This document shows, piece after piece, positions 8,124 to 18,113 of a stretch of 64,000 nt of DNA. The position numbers and the translations under genes were made by a program. The notes beneath the pieces were generated by a model, which was not told the origin of the DNA, searched no databases, and saw only the letters and a program-made list of their open reading frames with translations. Position 1 is the first letter of the stretch, and every line of letters begins with the position of its first letter. Source of the DNA: Alphaproteobacteria bacterium (GTDB taxonomy: Bacteria; Pseudomonadota; Alphaproteobacteria; UBA2966); the NCBI GenBank assembly GCA_018654745.1, contig JABILA010000105.1, positions 62,001 to 126,000 on the forward strand, given 5' to 3'.

Positions 8124-9749
8124 TCAGGTGCGTACGGCACCACTGGTGTCGGCGCGCAGCTCAAATGCGGCGGCCATCAGGGCGCGTGTGTAATCGGTTT
8201 GTGGTTGGTCAAATATCTGGTCGGATGAGCCTTGTTCGACGACCTTGCCATCGCGCATGACGATAACCTCGTCGGAGAGGGCACGAACGACGCGTAAATC
8301 ATGACTGATAAACAGATAAGCCAGATCATGGTCCCGCTGCAATTTTCGCAACAGGTCAACGATTTGTGCCTGGACGGACATATCAAGGGCAGACGTGGGC
8401 TCGTCCAGCACCACAAAACGGGGCTTCAGGACCATGGCCCGGGCAATAGCAACACGTTGCCTTTGGCCACCTGAAAATTCGTGGGGATATCGATCCATGG
8501 TTTCCGGCTCAAGGCCAACCTCAACCAGGGTTTGCGCAATTATCTCCCGACGCTGGTCATAATCACCGCCGAGGTCATGCACCAGCAAGCCTTCTTCAAT
8601 GATCTGGGCGATGGATAATCGGGGGCTGAGGCTGGCGAAGGGGTCCTGGAAAACAACCTGCATTTCCCGGCGCAGGGGTTGCAGGGCATTGAAGCTTTCG
8701 CCCTGAATTTGTCGTCCGTCAAATTCGATTGGACCCTCGCTTTTGATCAGGCGTAACAGCGCCATGGCCAGCGTCGATTTTCCGGACCCGCTTTCACCCA
8801 CCACACCCACGGTATGCCCGGCCCGGACATTGACATCAATGCCGTCGACGGCCTTTACATAATCAACGGTGCGCTTGAATACACCTCGCTTGATGGGAAA
8901 CCAGACTTTCAGGTTTTCTGCGGACATAACTGTCGGCGCGTCGGGTGATGCGGTCGCCGGATGACCGCCGGGCTCTGCCGCCATCAGCATGCGCGTGTAT
9001 TCGTGCTGCGGATTGTCAAAGATTTCCCTGACCGGTCCCGCTTCGACAATCTTGCCGTTTTTCATGACGGCCACGTCCTTTGCCATGTGACGCACCACAC
9101 CCAGATCATGGGTAATCAACAGGATCGCCATCCCGAGGCGCGCCTGCAAGTCTTTCAACAAGGCCAGCAGCTGGGCCTGAATGGTGACATCGACCGCAGT
9201 CGTAGGCTCATCCGCGATTAACAGGTCCGGGTTGTTGGCCAGGGCCATGGCGATCATGACGCGTTGACGCTGGCCACCGGATAACTGGTGCGGAAAGGCG
9301 TCCAGCCTGTCCTCGGCGTCCTGCAGGCCGACAAGATGCAATAATTCCACGGTCCTGGCACGGGCCTGCGATTTTGACAGACCCTGGTGCAGGAACAAAA
9401 CTTCGTTGATCTGGCGTTCAATCGAATGCAAAGGGTTCAGGGATGTCATAGGCTCCTGAAAAACCATGGATATCTTGTTGCCACGAATGCCGCGCATCTC
9501 GCGCTGGCTGGCACCGATGGCTTCGTTGCCGTCGACCAGAATTGAACCGCCTGGGTGACTGGCATAGGGATAGGGCAGCAATTGCAGGATCGACAAGGCA
9601 GATACTGACTTGCCCGAACCACTTTCGCCGACCAGGGCCATGGTCTCGCCGCGTTCGATCTGAAAGGACACATCGCGGACGGCCGGTACCTCATGGCCAG
9701 GTCTGCCAAAACTGACGGACAGATTTTTGACATCGACAAATGTTGTCAT
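8124..9749 (-). CDS. yejF: Oligopeptide/microcin C-type ABC transporter, fused double ATPase YejF
   Basis: 541 residues with two complete ABC ATPase modules in one chain. Module 1 has Walker A GESGSGKSVSAL, signature LSGGQRQRVMIAMAL and Walker B DLLIADEPT. Module 2 has GESGSGKSTLAMALL, FSGGQRQRVAIARAM and RFVVLDEPTSALD. Both carry the C-terminal extension seen in the Opp/Dpp/Yej group. It energises the YejB-YejE permease at the inner membrane. Its ATG overlaps the yejE TGA by 4 bp. The fused form is the Yej hallmark, against the separate DppD/DppF subunits. Confidence 0.92.
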   Translation of the reverse strand: MTTFVDVKNLSVSFGRPGHEVPAVRDVSFQIERGETMALVGESGSGKSVSALSILQLLPYPYASHPGGSILVDGNEAIGASQREMRGIRGNKISMVFQEPMTSLNPLHSIERQINEVLFLHQGLSKSQARARTVELLHLVGLQDAEDRLDAFPHQLSGGQRQRVMIAMALANNPDLLIADEPTTAVDVTIQAQLLALLKDLQARLGMAILLITHDLGVVRHMAKDVAVMKNGKIVEAGPVREIFDNPQHEYTRMLMAAEPGGHPATASPDAPTVMSAENLKVWFPIKRGVFKRTVDYVKAVDGIDVNVRAGHTVGVVGESGSGKSTLAMALLRLIKSEGPIEFDGRQIQGESFNALQPLRREMQVVFQDPFASLSPRLSIAQIIEEGLLVHDLGGDYDQRREIIAQTLVEVGLEPETMDRYPHEFSGGQRQRVAIARAMVLKPRFVVLDEPTSALDMSVQAQIVDLLRKLQRDHDLAYLFISHDLRVVRALSDEVIVMRDGKVVEQGSSDQIFDQPQTDYTRALMAAAFELRADTSGAVRT

Positions 9750-10807
9750 GTCAAAGTCTTTCGTGGATCGAAGGCATCCCGCACGGCTTCACCAACAAAG
9801 ATCAACAGGGTCAGCATCACCGCGATCACGAGGAAGCCGGAAATACCGAGCCATGGAGCCTGCAGGTTGGCCTTGCCCTGGGCCAGCAATTCACCCAGTG
9901 ACGCCGATCCCGGCGGCAGGCCGAAGCCCAGGAAATCCAGAGAGGTCAAGGTTGTGATTGATCCATTGAGGATGAAGGGTAAAAACGTCACGGTCGCAAC
10001 CATGGCATTGGGCAGCAGGTGTTTGTACATAATGGTGATGTTACTGACACCCAGCGCCCTTGCAGCGCGGACATATTCAAAGTTTCGTGCCCGCAGGAAT
10101 TCAGCCCGGACAACACCCACCAGCGCCATCCACGAAAACAACAGCATGATTGTCAGCAGGGTCCAGAAGCCAGGGACGATCATGCTGGCCATGATGATCA
10201 GCAGGTATAAGACCGGCAAACCGGACCATATTTCGATGAAGCGCTGGAACAGCAAATCCGTGGTGCCGCCCAGATATCCCTGAATGCCACCGGCAGCAAT
10301 ACCGACGACGGATGAGATAATTGTCAGGATCAGACCAAACAGGATGGATATGCGAAAGCCATAGATCAGCCTGGCGACAACGTCGCGACCTTGATCGTCC
10401 GTGCCCAACAGGTTTTCGCCTGAAGGTGGGGCCGGGGCTGGCACCTCCAGCTCCAGATTGATGGTGTCATAGGAATAGCGAATGGGCGGCCAGAGTATCC
10501 AGCCCTTCGCCATGATCTGGTCTTCGACAAAGGGATCTCGATACTCGGCTTCTGTTTCAAAGTCGCCGCCAAACCTGGTTTCGGGATAGCTGATCAAAAC
10601 CGGGAAATGGAGTGCACCGTCATAGGACAGGACGATGGGTTTGTCATTGGCAATCAGTTCCGCGAACAGGCTGACGATAAACAAGGTCAGGAACAACCAC
10701 AGGGACCACCATCCTCGCCGGTTGGCGCGAAAATTCTGCAGCCGTCGCCGGGTCAGCGGGGTGATGCGAATGCCGAGCCAATGGTCTTTGCCGGGTATGG
10801 TGCTCAT
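9746..10807 (-). CDS. yejE: Peptide ABC transporter permease YejE
   Basis: 353 residues. An N-terminal membrane segment ([21 protein letters not shown]) precedes a long periplasmic stretch. Then comes the [27 protein letters not shown] motif of DppC/OppC/YejE permeases and several hydrophobic segments. The EAA loop for ATPase contact is visible as [33 protein letters not shown]. The C-terminus ends [14 protein letters not shown], typical of the family. It is coupled by ATGA overlaps to both yejB and yejF. Confidence 0.92.
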   Translation of the reverse strand: MSTIPGKDHWLGIRITPLTRRRLQNFRANRRGWWSLWLFLTLFIVSLFAELIANDKPIVLSYDGALHFPVLISYPETRFGGDFETEAEYRDPFVEDQIMAKGWILWPPIRYSYDTINLELEVPAPAPPSGENLLGTDDQGRDVVARLIYGFRISILFGLILTIISSVVGIAAGGIQGYLGGTTDLLFQRFIEIWSGLPVLYLLIIMASMIVPGFWTLLTIMLLFSWMALVGVVRAEFLRARNFEYVRAARALGVSNITIMYKHLLPNAMVATVTFLPFILNGSITTLTSLDFLGFGLPPGSASLGELLAQGKANLQAPWLGISGFLVIAVMLTLLIFVGEAVRDAFDPRKTLT

Positions 10808-11916
10808 CCCACATCCCGCCCTTCAAAATCGATGCGGGGATCGATGATGACGTACATCAAGTCACCGACCAGGTTCATGATCAGACCCAGCAATGTGAAA
10901 AAGAACAAGGTGCCGAAGACCACCGGATAATCGCGCGCCAGGGCTGCTTCAAAGCCCAGCAAGCCCAGGCCATCAAGTGAGAAAATAACCTCGATCAGCA
11001 ACGATCCGGTAAACAGGATGCCGAGGAAGGCGCCAGGAAATCCGGCAATGACGATCAGCATGGCGTTGCGAAAGATATGTCCATACAAAACCCGGTTTTC
11101 GCTCAGGCCCTTGGCTCTGGCTGTCAGCACATATTGTTTGTTGATTTCTTCAATGAAGGAGTTCTTGGTCAACATGGTCAAAGTGGCAAAACCGCCGATG
11201 ACCATGGCAATCACTGGTAAAGCCAGGTGCCAGAAATAGTCCAGAACCTTATCGAATGTGGAAAGACTGTCCCAGTTTTCAGACATCAGCCCACGCAAGG
11301 GAAACACGTCCCAGTAACTGCCACCGGCAAACAAAACGACCAGCAAGACAGCAAACAGGAACCCGGGAATAGCGTTACCGATGATTACAACGGCGCTGGA
11401 CACAACATCAAATCGGCTGCCATCCCGCACAGCTTTGGCGACACCAAGGGGGATGGAGATCAGGTAAACCAGCAGCGTCGTCCACAGTCCCAGAGAGATC
11501 GAAACCGGCATTTTATCCAACACCAGATCAACAACAGCACGGTCGCGGAAATAGCTGTCGCCGAAATCAAGTTGCACATAGTTTTTCATCATCATCCAGA
11601 ATCGTTCGGCGACGGGCTTGTCAAAGCCATACAGCTTTTCGATTTCCTTGATGAATTCAGGGTCTAATCCTTGCGCCCCGCGATACTTGCTGATGCCACC
11701 GGAACTGGTGGCAGACTGATTGTTTCGCGACGATGTTTCGCCCTGGTCCGCACCACCGATCCGGGCGGTGGCATCCACGGCGGTGCCACTGATCTGGGCA
11801 ATCATTTGCTCGACCGGTCCCCCGGGGGCCAGTTGGATGATGAAGAAATTCAACACCATGATACCAAACAAGGTCGGGATGATCAGGGCCAGACGTCTGA
11901 TGATATAGGCAAGCAT
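10804..11916 (-). CDS. yejB: Peptide ABC transporter permease YejB
   Basis: 370 residues. It starts [37 protein letters not shown], the classic N-terminal helix of DppB-type permeases. A polar periplasmic insertion with [14 protein letters not shown] follows (residues ~45-75), characteristic of YejB rather than DppB. The EAA loop is [27 protein letters not shown], and the C-terminus ends in [16 protein letters not shown]. It forms the translocation channel with YejE in the inner membrane. Confidence 0.92.
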   Translation of the reverse strand: MLAYIIRRLALIIPTLFGIMVLNFFIIQLAPGGPVEQMIAQISGTAVDATARIGGADQGETSSRNNQSATSSGGISKYRGAQGLDPEFIKEIEKLYGFDKPVAERFWMMMKNYVQLDFGDSYFRDRAVVDLVLDKMPVSISLGLWTTLLVYLISIPLGVAKAVRDGSRFDVVSSAVVIIGNAIPGFLFAVLLVVLFAGGSYWDVFPLRGLMSENWDSLSTFDKVLDYFWHLALPVIAMVIGGFATLTMLTKNSFIEEINKQYVLTARAKGLSENRVLYGHIFRNAMLIVIAGFPGAFLGILFTGSLLIEVIFSLDGLGLLGFEAALARDYPVVFGTLFFFTLLGLIMNLVGDLMYVIIDPRIDFEGRDVG

Positions 11917-11919
11917 GGC

Positions 11920-13767
11920 CTAGTTGCCGTCCTTTTCCATGGCATGTTTCAAGGCCTGTTCCCGGGCTGGATTGATCCACCAGGTATCCATAAATCCGAG
12001 ATCATATTTAGGCTTGATCTCTGGTCGTTCAAACTTGTCCCAATAGGCCAGGTTATGGGTGGCGTTATACCATTCCGGAATGATGTAGTGATTGGCCAGC
12101 AACACACGATCCAGGGTCCGGGCGGCGAGGGTGAGGGACGCACGATCCGGCGCACTTTCGATACGTTTCAGCAATTCGTCAATCACCGGATCACTCAGAC
12201 CTGAGTAGTTTACGCTGCCTTCCTGTTTCGCCGCCTCAGAACCCCAGAAATTACGTTCGGCAATGCCTGGTGTGGCGGATGTGCCAAAAGCTGTAGTCGT
12301 CACATCAAAATCAAAGGTCTGCATGCGATAGGTATATTGCGCCGTATCGACAATGCGGATGGTGGCCTGAATGCCGAGGCGTTTCAGGTTTTTGATGATG
12401 GGGGCAAGAATACGTTCAAACACCGGCGAGTAGGTCAGGATTTCAAGCTCCAGAACCTTGCCTTGTGGATCGGTCAGTTTGCCATCAACAATTTTCCAGC
12501 CACCCTGGCTCAGGCGTTTTTTGGCCCGGCGCAGATTCTTGCGCAAACCCTGTCCGTCGCCAGGGGGTGTGTAAACAGAAGTGCGAATGGAACTCGGGAT
12601 TTTTCCCTTGATGGATTTCAGCAGCTTCTGTTCCGCGTCGTTCGGCAACGCGCGCGCAGCCATATCGGTATTTTGCCAGAGGCTGAGTGTGCGACTGTAC
12701 AAGCCATAAAACAGGTTCTTGTTGGTCCAGGCGAAATCAAAGGCGAGGCCAAAGGCTTCACGCACGCGGATGTCCTGAAATTTCTTGCGCCGCAGGTTCA
12801 GGACAAAATACTGGCGCGATGCCGGAGCAAGGTTTGGTACACTTTCCTTGATCACCCAGCCCTTTTCGACGGCAGGAAATTTGTATCCGGTGGCCCAGCT
12901 TTTGGAAGTAAACTCTTCGCGAAAGTCATATTCCCCGCTTTTGAAAGCCTGCAAGGCAACCGTACGGTCACGATAAAAATCAAATTGCAATTTATCAAAA
13001 TTATAACGCCCGACATTGACGGGCAGATCTTTCGCCCAGTAATTCGGAACACGTTCGTAAGCCAGGCTGCGACCCTGATCCACACGTCCGATCCGATAGG
13101 GACCAGACGTCAGGGGTGGGGTCAAAGTCGTCTTGTTGAACGGCACTTTTTCATAATAGGCCTTCGACAAGATTGGCAGTCCGGCAACAATTGCAGGAAG
13201 ATCGCGGGTGACGACGCCATCGCGAAAGCTGTAGCGGATTTTGTGTGGCCCCGATGGCGTGACGGTTTCCACGTCTTTCAGGTTGATACGATATGCAGGT
13301 GTGCCTTCTGTTTTCAAAGTGTTGAAACTGTAGACAAGGTCTGCCGATGTAATCGGGCTGCCATCATGAAACCGGGCTTCTTCGCGCATAACAAATTCGA
13401 CCCAGCGTCGTCCAGGTCCGATGTCGACTGTTTTTGCCACCAGACCATACATGGCGTCAGCTTCGTCTGCTGCTGAAGCCATCAGGGTATCGTATGGCAG
13501 GGTCTGGGCAATGGCCCCCATGCCGCGCAGTTTGACGCCTTTAATGATGAAGGGATTAAGGTTGTCGAAGGTGCCGACGTCCCGCAAACGAACGGTGCCG
13601 CCTTTTTGGGCCTGCGGATTGACGTAATCAAAATGTTTGAAGTCTGCCGGGTATTTCAGGTCGCCGAATGTCGACAAGCCGTGTCGGGGCTCGGCCAATA
13701 CTGCACCAGTTGCAGCCACCAGCGAAAAGCCGGATATCAGCAAGCCTGAAAGAAAACGGCTATTCAT
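11920..13767 (-). CDS. yejA: Yej-type extracellular solute-binding protein, copy 1
   Basis: 615 residues from the ATG at 13767. A Sec signal peptide (SRFLSGLLISGFSLVAATGAVLA) is followed by an SBP family 5 domain with the YejA-specific start HGLSTFGDLKYPADFKHFDYVNP and GTFDNLNPFIIKG. Conserved late blocks include DKLQFDFYRDRTVALQAFKSGEYDFREE and PEWYNATHNLAYWDKFERP. It binds oligopeptide-like ligands in the periplasm for YejBE. Its start overlaps the stop of copy 2 (TAATG), and yejB begins 3 bp after its stop. It is a diverged paralogue of the adjacent gene. Confidence 0.9.
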   Translation of the reverse strand: MNSRFLSGLLISGFSLVAATGAVLAEPRHGLSTFGDLKYPADFKHFDYVNPQAQKGGTVRLRDVGTFDNLNPFIIKGVKLRGMGAIAQTLPYDTLMASAADEADAMYGLVAKTVDIGPGRRWVEFVMREEARFHDGSPITSADLVYSFNTLKTEGTPAYRINLKDVETVTPSGPHKIRYSFRDGVVTRDLPAIVAGLPILSKAYYEKVPFNKTTLTPPLTSGPYRIGRVDQGRSLAYERVPNYWAKDLPVNVGRYNFDKLQFDFYRDRTVALQAFKSGEYDFREEFTSKSWATGYKFPAVEKGWVIKESVPNLAPASRQYFVLNLRRKKFQDIRVREAFGLAFDFAWTNKNLFYGLYSRTLSLWQNTDMAARALPNDAEQKLLKSIKGKIPSSIRTSVYTPPGDGQGLRKNLRRAKKRLSQGGWKIVDGKLTDPQGKVLELEILTYSPVFERILAPIIKNLKRLGIQATIRIVDTAQYTYRMQTFDFDVTTTAFGTSATPGIAERNFWGSEAAKQEGSVNYSGLSDPVIDELLKRIESAPDRASLTLAARTLDRVLLANHYIIPEWYNATHNLAYWDKFERPEIKPKYDLGFMDTWWINPAREQALKHAMEKDGN

Positions 13768-15605
13768 TATTTCGTACGACCCATCGCGGCATTCAGCGTG
13801 GCGTCCTTCTTTGGATCGATCCACCAGCTGTAGAAGCCAACCCCGTATTTCGGTGCTGTTTTGGGCCGACCGAATCGATCCCAAAAGGCCAGGCGATAGG
13901 TTTGTGAGTGCCACTGTGGAACAACGTAATGACCCCAGAGTAAAACCCGGTCCAGTGCTCTGGTCGCCGCAACCAGTTCCGTCCGGTTGGGGGCTGATAT
14001 GATTTGTTCAATCAACGCGTCCACTGCCGGATCCTTGATACCGATGAAGTTCCGGCTGCCCTTGGTTTCGGCAATGTAGGACCCCCATGAATCCCTTTGT
14101 TCGTTCCCTGGCGACAGGGTCCGGACAAATGTGTAGACGAAACAATCGAAATCAAAATCGTTCAACCGGTTTTGATACTGGGCCGTATCGACAACCCTGA
14201 TCGTTGTTTGAACACCAAGTCGTTTCAGGTTTTTCACCATGGGCTGTACAATGCGCTCAAACGATGGCTGGATTAGCAGGATTTCCATTTCAAAAATCTT
14301 GCCATCTACATTTGTCAGCTTGCCACCTTTGATGGTCCAGCCTGCGTCAGCCAGCATGTTTTTGGCTGTGCGCAGGTTTTGGCGCAGGGCACCCTTTTTG
14401 TCGTTCACCGGCACGGTAAATTCCGTTGTGAACACTTCGTCGGGTATTTCGCCGCGCAGGGGGTTCAGATATTTCAGTTCGTCTTTACCAGGCAGTCCGG
14501 AAGAGGCCAGTTCAGTGTTCGGGAAATAGCTTTTGGTCCGCGTGTACTGGCCATAGAAAAGATTTTTGTTGGTCCATTCGAAATCGAAGGCATAGCCCAG
14601 CGCCCGGCGTACGCGGGGATCAGAAAATTGTGGACGACGACTGTTGAAAACAAAGGCCTGCATGCCGGTCGGATTTTCGTTTTTGACTTCGATCTTGTTG
14701 TACCAACCTTTGGTCAGGGCTTTTGATTTGTATCCCGTTGCCCAGACCTTGGCGGTGCTTTCCTGCCGAAAATCAAAATCGCCAGACTTGAATGCCTCCA
14801 GTTCAACCGTTTGATCGCGGTAGCTGTCGATGCGAATAATATCAAAGTTATACTGACCCTTCTGAACCGCCAGGTCCTTGCCCCAGTAATTCTCTACACG
14901 CTCATAGGTAATGGATCGGGGAGGATCGAGTTTCTTGATGCGATAGGGACCCGATCCCAGGGGTGGCTCCAGCGTCGTTTTTTCGAAATCGTGTTTGCTG
15001 TAGTAAGCCCTGGAAATGATCGGTAGCTGACTGGTGATGTGGGGCAATTCGCGATTGAGGTCGCCGGAAAACGAAAACTTCACCTGACGCGCGCCTGCTT
15101 TTTCAGCCTTGGCAATGCTCTTGAAATAATTTCGATAAAATGGATGGCCCTTTGCCTTGATCGTGTCGAAGGAAAAGATAACGTCATCAACCGATATCGG
15201 TGTGCCATCGTGCCACTTGGCCCGTGCATCCAGGGTATAGATGACCCAGGAAAAATCATCGGGAACTTCGATCGATTCGGCGATGTGGGCATAGGATGAA
15301 CTTACTTCGTCGGATGACGACGACATCAAGCTGTCATACACCAGACCAATACTTGGCGCACTGACACCTTTCAGGATAAAGGGGTTGAGCGAATCGTAAC
15401 TGCCTGTTGTCGCCAGTCGAAGTTTACCGCCCTTGGGCGCGTCCGGATTGACATAGTCAAAATGCTTGAAGCCCTTGGGATATTTCAGATCGCCATGCAA
15501 GGACGAGCCATGACTGACGGTTGATCCGGCCTGCACCGCCAGACCCGTCAAAAGCGATATGCCAGCGCCAAGGGCGACAACAACAAGAACCGCACGATTG
15601 ATCAT
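13767..15605 (-). CDS. yejA: Yej-type extracellular solute-binding protein, copy 2
   Basis: 612 residues. I chose the ATG at 15605 because AAGGGG lies 6 bp upstream; an ATG at 15611 sits directly against that box. The signal peptide reads NRAVLVVVALGAGISLLTGLAVQA. The mature part begins HGSSLHGDLKYPKGFKHFDYVNPDAPKGG, collinear with copy 1 throughout (QYNFDIIRIDSYRDQTVELEAFKSGDFDFRQE; PQWHSQTYRLAFWDRFGRP). It is the first gene of a five-gene yej operon plus ghrA, so both binding proteins probably feed one permease. The 106 bp upstream should hold the operon promoter, but I could not assign boxes. Confidence 0.9.
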   Translation of the reverse strand: MINRAVLVVVALGAGISLLTGLAVQAGSTVSHGSSLHGDLKYPKGFKHFDYVNPDAPKGGKLRLATTGSYDSLNPFILKGVSAPSIGLVYDSLMSSSSDEVSSSYAHIAESIEVPDDFSWVIYTLDARAKWHDGTPISVDDVIFSFDTIKAKGHPFYRNYFKSIAKAEKAGARQVKFSFSGDLNRELPHITSQLPIISRAYYSKHDFEKTTLEPPLGSGPYRIKKLDPPRSITYERVENYWGKDLAVQKGQYNFDIIRIDSYRDQTVELEAFKSGDFDFRQESTAKVWATGYKSKALTKGWYNKIEVKNENPTGMQAFVFNSRRPQFSDPRVRRALGYAFDFEWTNKNLFYGQYTRTKSYFPNTELASSGLPGKDELKYLNPLRGEIPDEVFTTEFTVPVNDKKGALRQNLRTAKNMLADAGWTIKGGKLTNVDGKIFEMEILLIQPSFERIVQPMVKNLKRLGVQTTIRVVDTAQYQNRLNDFDFDCFVYTFVRTLSPGNEQRDSWGSYIAETKGSRNFIGIKDPAVDALIEQIISAPNRTELVAATRALDRVLLWGHYVVPQWHSQTYRLAFWDRFGRPKTAPKYGVGFYSWWIDPKKDATLNAAMGRTK

Positions 15606-15711
15606 AATCATCCCCTTGAATAATATCCGATTTTGCGACACCTGGCGGTATCCTTGCAAGGGCCAGCGCCGATTTCAGCGGTAAATGTTATGTGTGCTGA
15701 TTGTGGCGGTA

Positions 15712-16533
15712 TTAAGGAACCTGGCCCGCCAGCAGTTTCAGCGTTTCTGCATGCGTCGCAGCATCACCCGCGGCCACGATGGTGTTTTCATCATCGAGGA
15801 TCTTTGGATTGCCTTGCCAGTCCGTGACAATACCGCCGGCATTTTCGATAACGGGCACAACAGCGCAATAATCATAGACGTTCAAGCCCGCCTCAACGAT
15901 CAGATCAATATGGCCGGAGGATAGAACCGCAAAGGCATAACAGTCCGTGCCATACCTGGTCAGGTGAGCGGTGTCCTCGACGCGCTGGTATTTTTCCAGG
16001 CGATCGCCCAAAAAATACTCAGGCGATGTTGTGAACAGGGTGGCATCGGCGACGGACGGGCAGCGACGGACGTGGGTGGGCTGGCCGTTGAAGGTCGTGC
16101 CATGGCCAGGTGCGCCGATCCAGCGTTCACCTGATACCGCCTGGTCGATAACTCCCATCCACGGGCGATGGATATCACCATCTTTTTTGGCGAGACCGAT
16201 CAGCGTGCCAAACAGGGGAATGCCGGAAATAAAGGATTTGGTGCCGTCAATGGGGTCAAGATACCAGACATATTCAGCGTCTCCGCGAACGGTGCCGTGC
16301 TCTTCACCCAGAATGCCATGCTCGGGATAAGTCGCCTCGATCAGCTCGCGCATTACACGCTCCGCTTCGCGGTCGGCGATGGTTACCGGGCTTTCATCGG
16401 CCTTGGTGATAATTTCGAAGGGTTGGCGAAAATATTGCCGAACGACCTTGCCTGCAGCATCGGCGAGGTGTCCGGCAAATTCGATAAACTCAGGCGGGCA
16501 GGGTGCCGCGTCGCGAGATGACCAGGGTGCCAC
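15712..16533 (-). CDS. hisN: Inositol monophosphatase-family phosphatase, probable histidinol-phosphatase
   Basis: 273 residues, GTG start 9 bp after the cytochrome c stop with AAGG nearby. The metal-binding motifs of the family are in order: ILGEEHG (Glu), LDPIDGTKSFISG (Asp-x-Ile-Asp-Gly-Thr) and, near the C-terminus, LNVYDYCAVVPVIENAGG in place of WDxAA. This arrangement resembles HisN-type histidinol-phosphatases, which dephosphorylate L-histidinol phosphate in histidine synthesis, more than SuhB. Other phosphomonoester substrates cannot be excluded. It is probably co-transcribed with the upstream cytochrome gene. Confidence 0.8.
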   Translation of the reverse strand: MAPWSSRDAAPCPPEFIEFAGHLADAAGKVVRQYFRQPFEIITKADESPVTIADREAERVMRELIEATYPEHGILGEEHGTVRGDAEYVWYLDPIDGTKSFISGIPLFGTLIGLAKKDGDIHRPWMGVIDQAVSGERWIGAPGHGTTFNGQPTHVRRCPSVADATLFTTSPEYFLGDRLEKYQRVEDTAHLTRYGTDCYAFAVLSSGHIDLIVEAGLNVYDYCAVVPVIENAGGIVTDWQGNPKILDDENTIVAAGDAATHAETLKLLAGQVP

Positions 16534-16542
16534 GCGCCTTGA

Positions 16543-17058
16543 TCAACTGCCGCTGAGAAACTTGATCAGGTTGGCGCGATCCTTACCCTTTTTCAGACCC
16601 GGAAAGGACATCTTGTTACCTGCAACAAATGCTTTCGGCTTGGTCAGGAAAGCATCCAGGTCTTCAATCGACCATTTGCCACCAAGGGCCTTAAGTGCAG
16701 ATGAATAACTGAAACCGTCAACGGATGCCTTATCACGACCGATAATGCCAAAGAGATTGGGGCCAACCTTGTTCTTGCCGCCATCCGAGAAAGAATGGCA
16801 GGCTGCGCATTTTTTGGATACTTTGGCACCGGCACCGGCATCTGCCGCCGCCATCAGGCTGGCGATAGAAGGTGCGGCAGGTGCAGCTTCGGCTTTTTCA
16901 GCCTTGGCTGGTGCAGCTTCTTCAACCTCAACAGGGAAGGCGACTTTGTCCGGGTTTTGGGGGTGAATTGCGGCGTCACCGATCAGGCTGACGACATAGA
17001 CCAGCAAAATGGAGGCCAGAATACCACCGGCATATTTGTTAAACTCGAATGAATCCAT
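16543..17058 (-). CDS. Membrane-anchored class I c-type cytochrome (CycM-like)
   Basis: 171 residues from the ATG at 17058. Residues ~10-27 (GGILASILLVYVVSLIGD) form one membrane anchor. A linker rich in Ala, Glu, Lys and Pro follows (residues ~45-65). The cytochrome c domain has the haem-attachment CAACH (KKCAACHSF) and the axial Met region NKMSFPGLKK. Length and layout match the membrane-bound cytochrome c552/CycM group that carries electrons from bc1 to the aa3 oxidase, consistent with the cox operon in this window. It is divergent from kdsB. Confidence 0.88.
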   Translation of the reverse strand: MDSFEFNKYAGGILASILLVYVVSLIGDAAIHPQNPDKVAFPVEVEEAAPAKAEKAEAAPAAPSIASLMAAADAGAGAKVSKKCAACHSFSDGGKNKVGPNLFGIIGRDKASVDGFSYSSALKALGGKWSIEDLDAFLTKPKAFVAGNKMSFPGLKKGKDRANLIKFLSGS

Positions 17059-17158
17059 CGTAAAATCCAGCACTTGAGTTGACCTGTGTGGAGCGGGAAA
17101 ACCGGTCCGCACAGGCATAAATTTCTGCGACTTACATTGCGGCGCAAGATTATGGCGT

Positions 17159-17176
17159 ATTCGGATCATTCCGAAT
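17159..17176. promoter_or_regulatory. Inverted repeat in the cytochrome c / kdsB divergent region
   Basis: Perfect 7-bp arms ATTCGGA and TCCGAAT with a 4-bp spacer lie about 100 bp upstream of the cytochrome gene and 160 bp upstream of kdsB. The spacing suits a dimeric regulator. No family can be assigned from the sequence. Confidence 0.4.
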
Positions 17177-17224
17177 CGCCTCATCTCATATTTGATAACC
17201 TTTTCAGATACTTAACGCAAACCT

Positions 17225-17249
17225 GTGTTTCAGAAAAAATCTGAAACAC
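17225..17249. other. 10-bp perfect inverted repeat between cytochrome c and kdsB genes
   Basis: Arms GTGTTTCAGA (17225-17234) and TCTGAAACAC (17240-17249) surround an A5 loop. Neither strand has a T-run after the stem, so it is not a standard terminator. It could be an operator or a leader hairpin in the 277-bp gap 17059-17335, which also holds both divergent promoters. Confidence 0.5.
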
Positions 17250-17335
17250 TCTAGCGGGTTCCCGCAGTCTCGCGCAACCCGTATAAAGGCCGTTAATCAC
17301 TGTGTTAAATATGGTTATTACAGGAAAAAGCCCCC

Positions 17336-18085
17336 ATGGCGAGTCATCAGAGCATAATTGTGATTCCCGCCCGTTTGGCGTCCCAGCGACTACCCGGCAA
17401 GCCCCTGGCTGACATCGGTGGCGACCCCATGATCGTGCATGTCCTGCGCCGCGCTGAAGAAGCCGATCTGGGACCGGTCGTTGTCGCCTGTGCCGAGGAA
17501 GAAATCGCCGAAGCTGTGACCCAGGCAGGTGGCATCGCCATCCTGACGGACCCTGATCACGCCTCAGGCTCGGACCGGGGATTTGAAGCCCTGAACAAGG
17601 CCGACCCCGAGGGAAAATATGACGCCGTGATCAATTTGCAGGGCGATTTGCCCTTGATTGATCCGGCTGCGATCCGTGCGGCCCTGATACCCTTGCAAAA
17701 TCCGGAAGTGGATATCGCGACACTTGGCTGTGTGATTACGGACGCGGCCGAAAAAACAGACCCCAATGTCGTGAAAATTATTTTGTCTGCGGAAAAAGGC
17801 GCGGATCAGGGCAGGGCGCTCTATTTTACCCGCGCCACAGCCCCTACGGGTGATGGTGATCTTTGGCACCATATCGGGATTTATGCCTATCGCCGGGCGG
17901 CCTTGGCGAAATTTGTCGAACTGCCGCCGTCACCGCTGGAGCAGCGGGAACGATTGGAGCAATTGCGCGCCCTGGAAGCCGGGATGCGGGTGGATGTGGC
18001 CCTCGTTGACACTGTCCCCTTCGGCGTCGATACTCCCGCCGATCTTGAACGCGCCCGCGCCATGTATGCGGCGCGATCTGCCTGA
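17336..18085 (+). CDS. kdsB: 3-deoxy-manno-octulosonate cytidylyltransferase (CMP-Kdo synthetase)
   Basis: 249 residues, ATG start with AGGAAAAAG upstream. It begins [23 protein letters not shown], the nucleotide-binding signature with the R-x2-S-x-RLPGKP pattern. It continues with [26 protein letters not shown] and the [10 protein letters not shown] metal/substrate motif. The enzyme activates Kdo with CTP for lipopolysaccharide synthesis and so supplies WaaA, encoded at 34.5-35.9 kb here. The length is normal. The pheA gene follows closely and is probably co-transcribed. Confidence 0.93.
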   Translation: MASHQSIIVIPARLASQRLPGKPLADIGGDPMIVHVLRRAEEADLGPVVVACAEEEIAEAVTQAGGIAILTDPDHASGSDRGFEALNKADPEGKYDAVINLQGDLPLIDPAAIRAALIPLQNPEVDIATLGCVITDAAEKTDPNVVKIILSAEKGADQGRALYFTRATAPTGDGDLWHHIGIYAYRRAALAKFVELPPSPLEQRERLEQLRALEAGMRVDVALVDTVPFGVDTPADLERARAMYAARSA

Positions 18086-18113
18086 ACCTGAACTTGTTGA
18101 AAATACCAAAACC

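Noticed and set aside
12337-13476. 379-codon open frame on the plus strand
   Set aside because: Antisense to the first YejA gene; composition is a mirror of the real codons.
17293-17308. TTAA-N8-TTAA before kdsB as a CtrA site
   Set aside because: CtrA consensus is TTAA-N7-TTAA; the spacing is off by one, and a single near match in AT-rich promoter DNA is weak.
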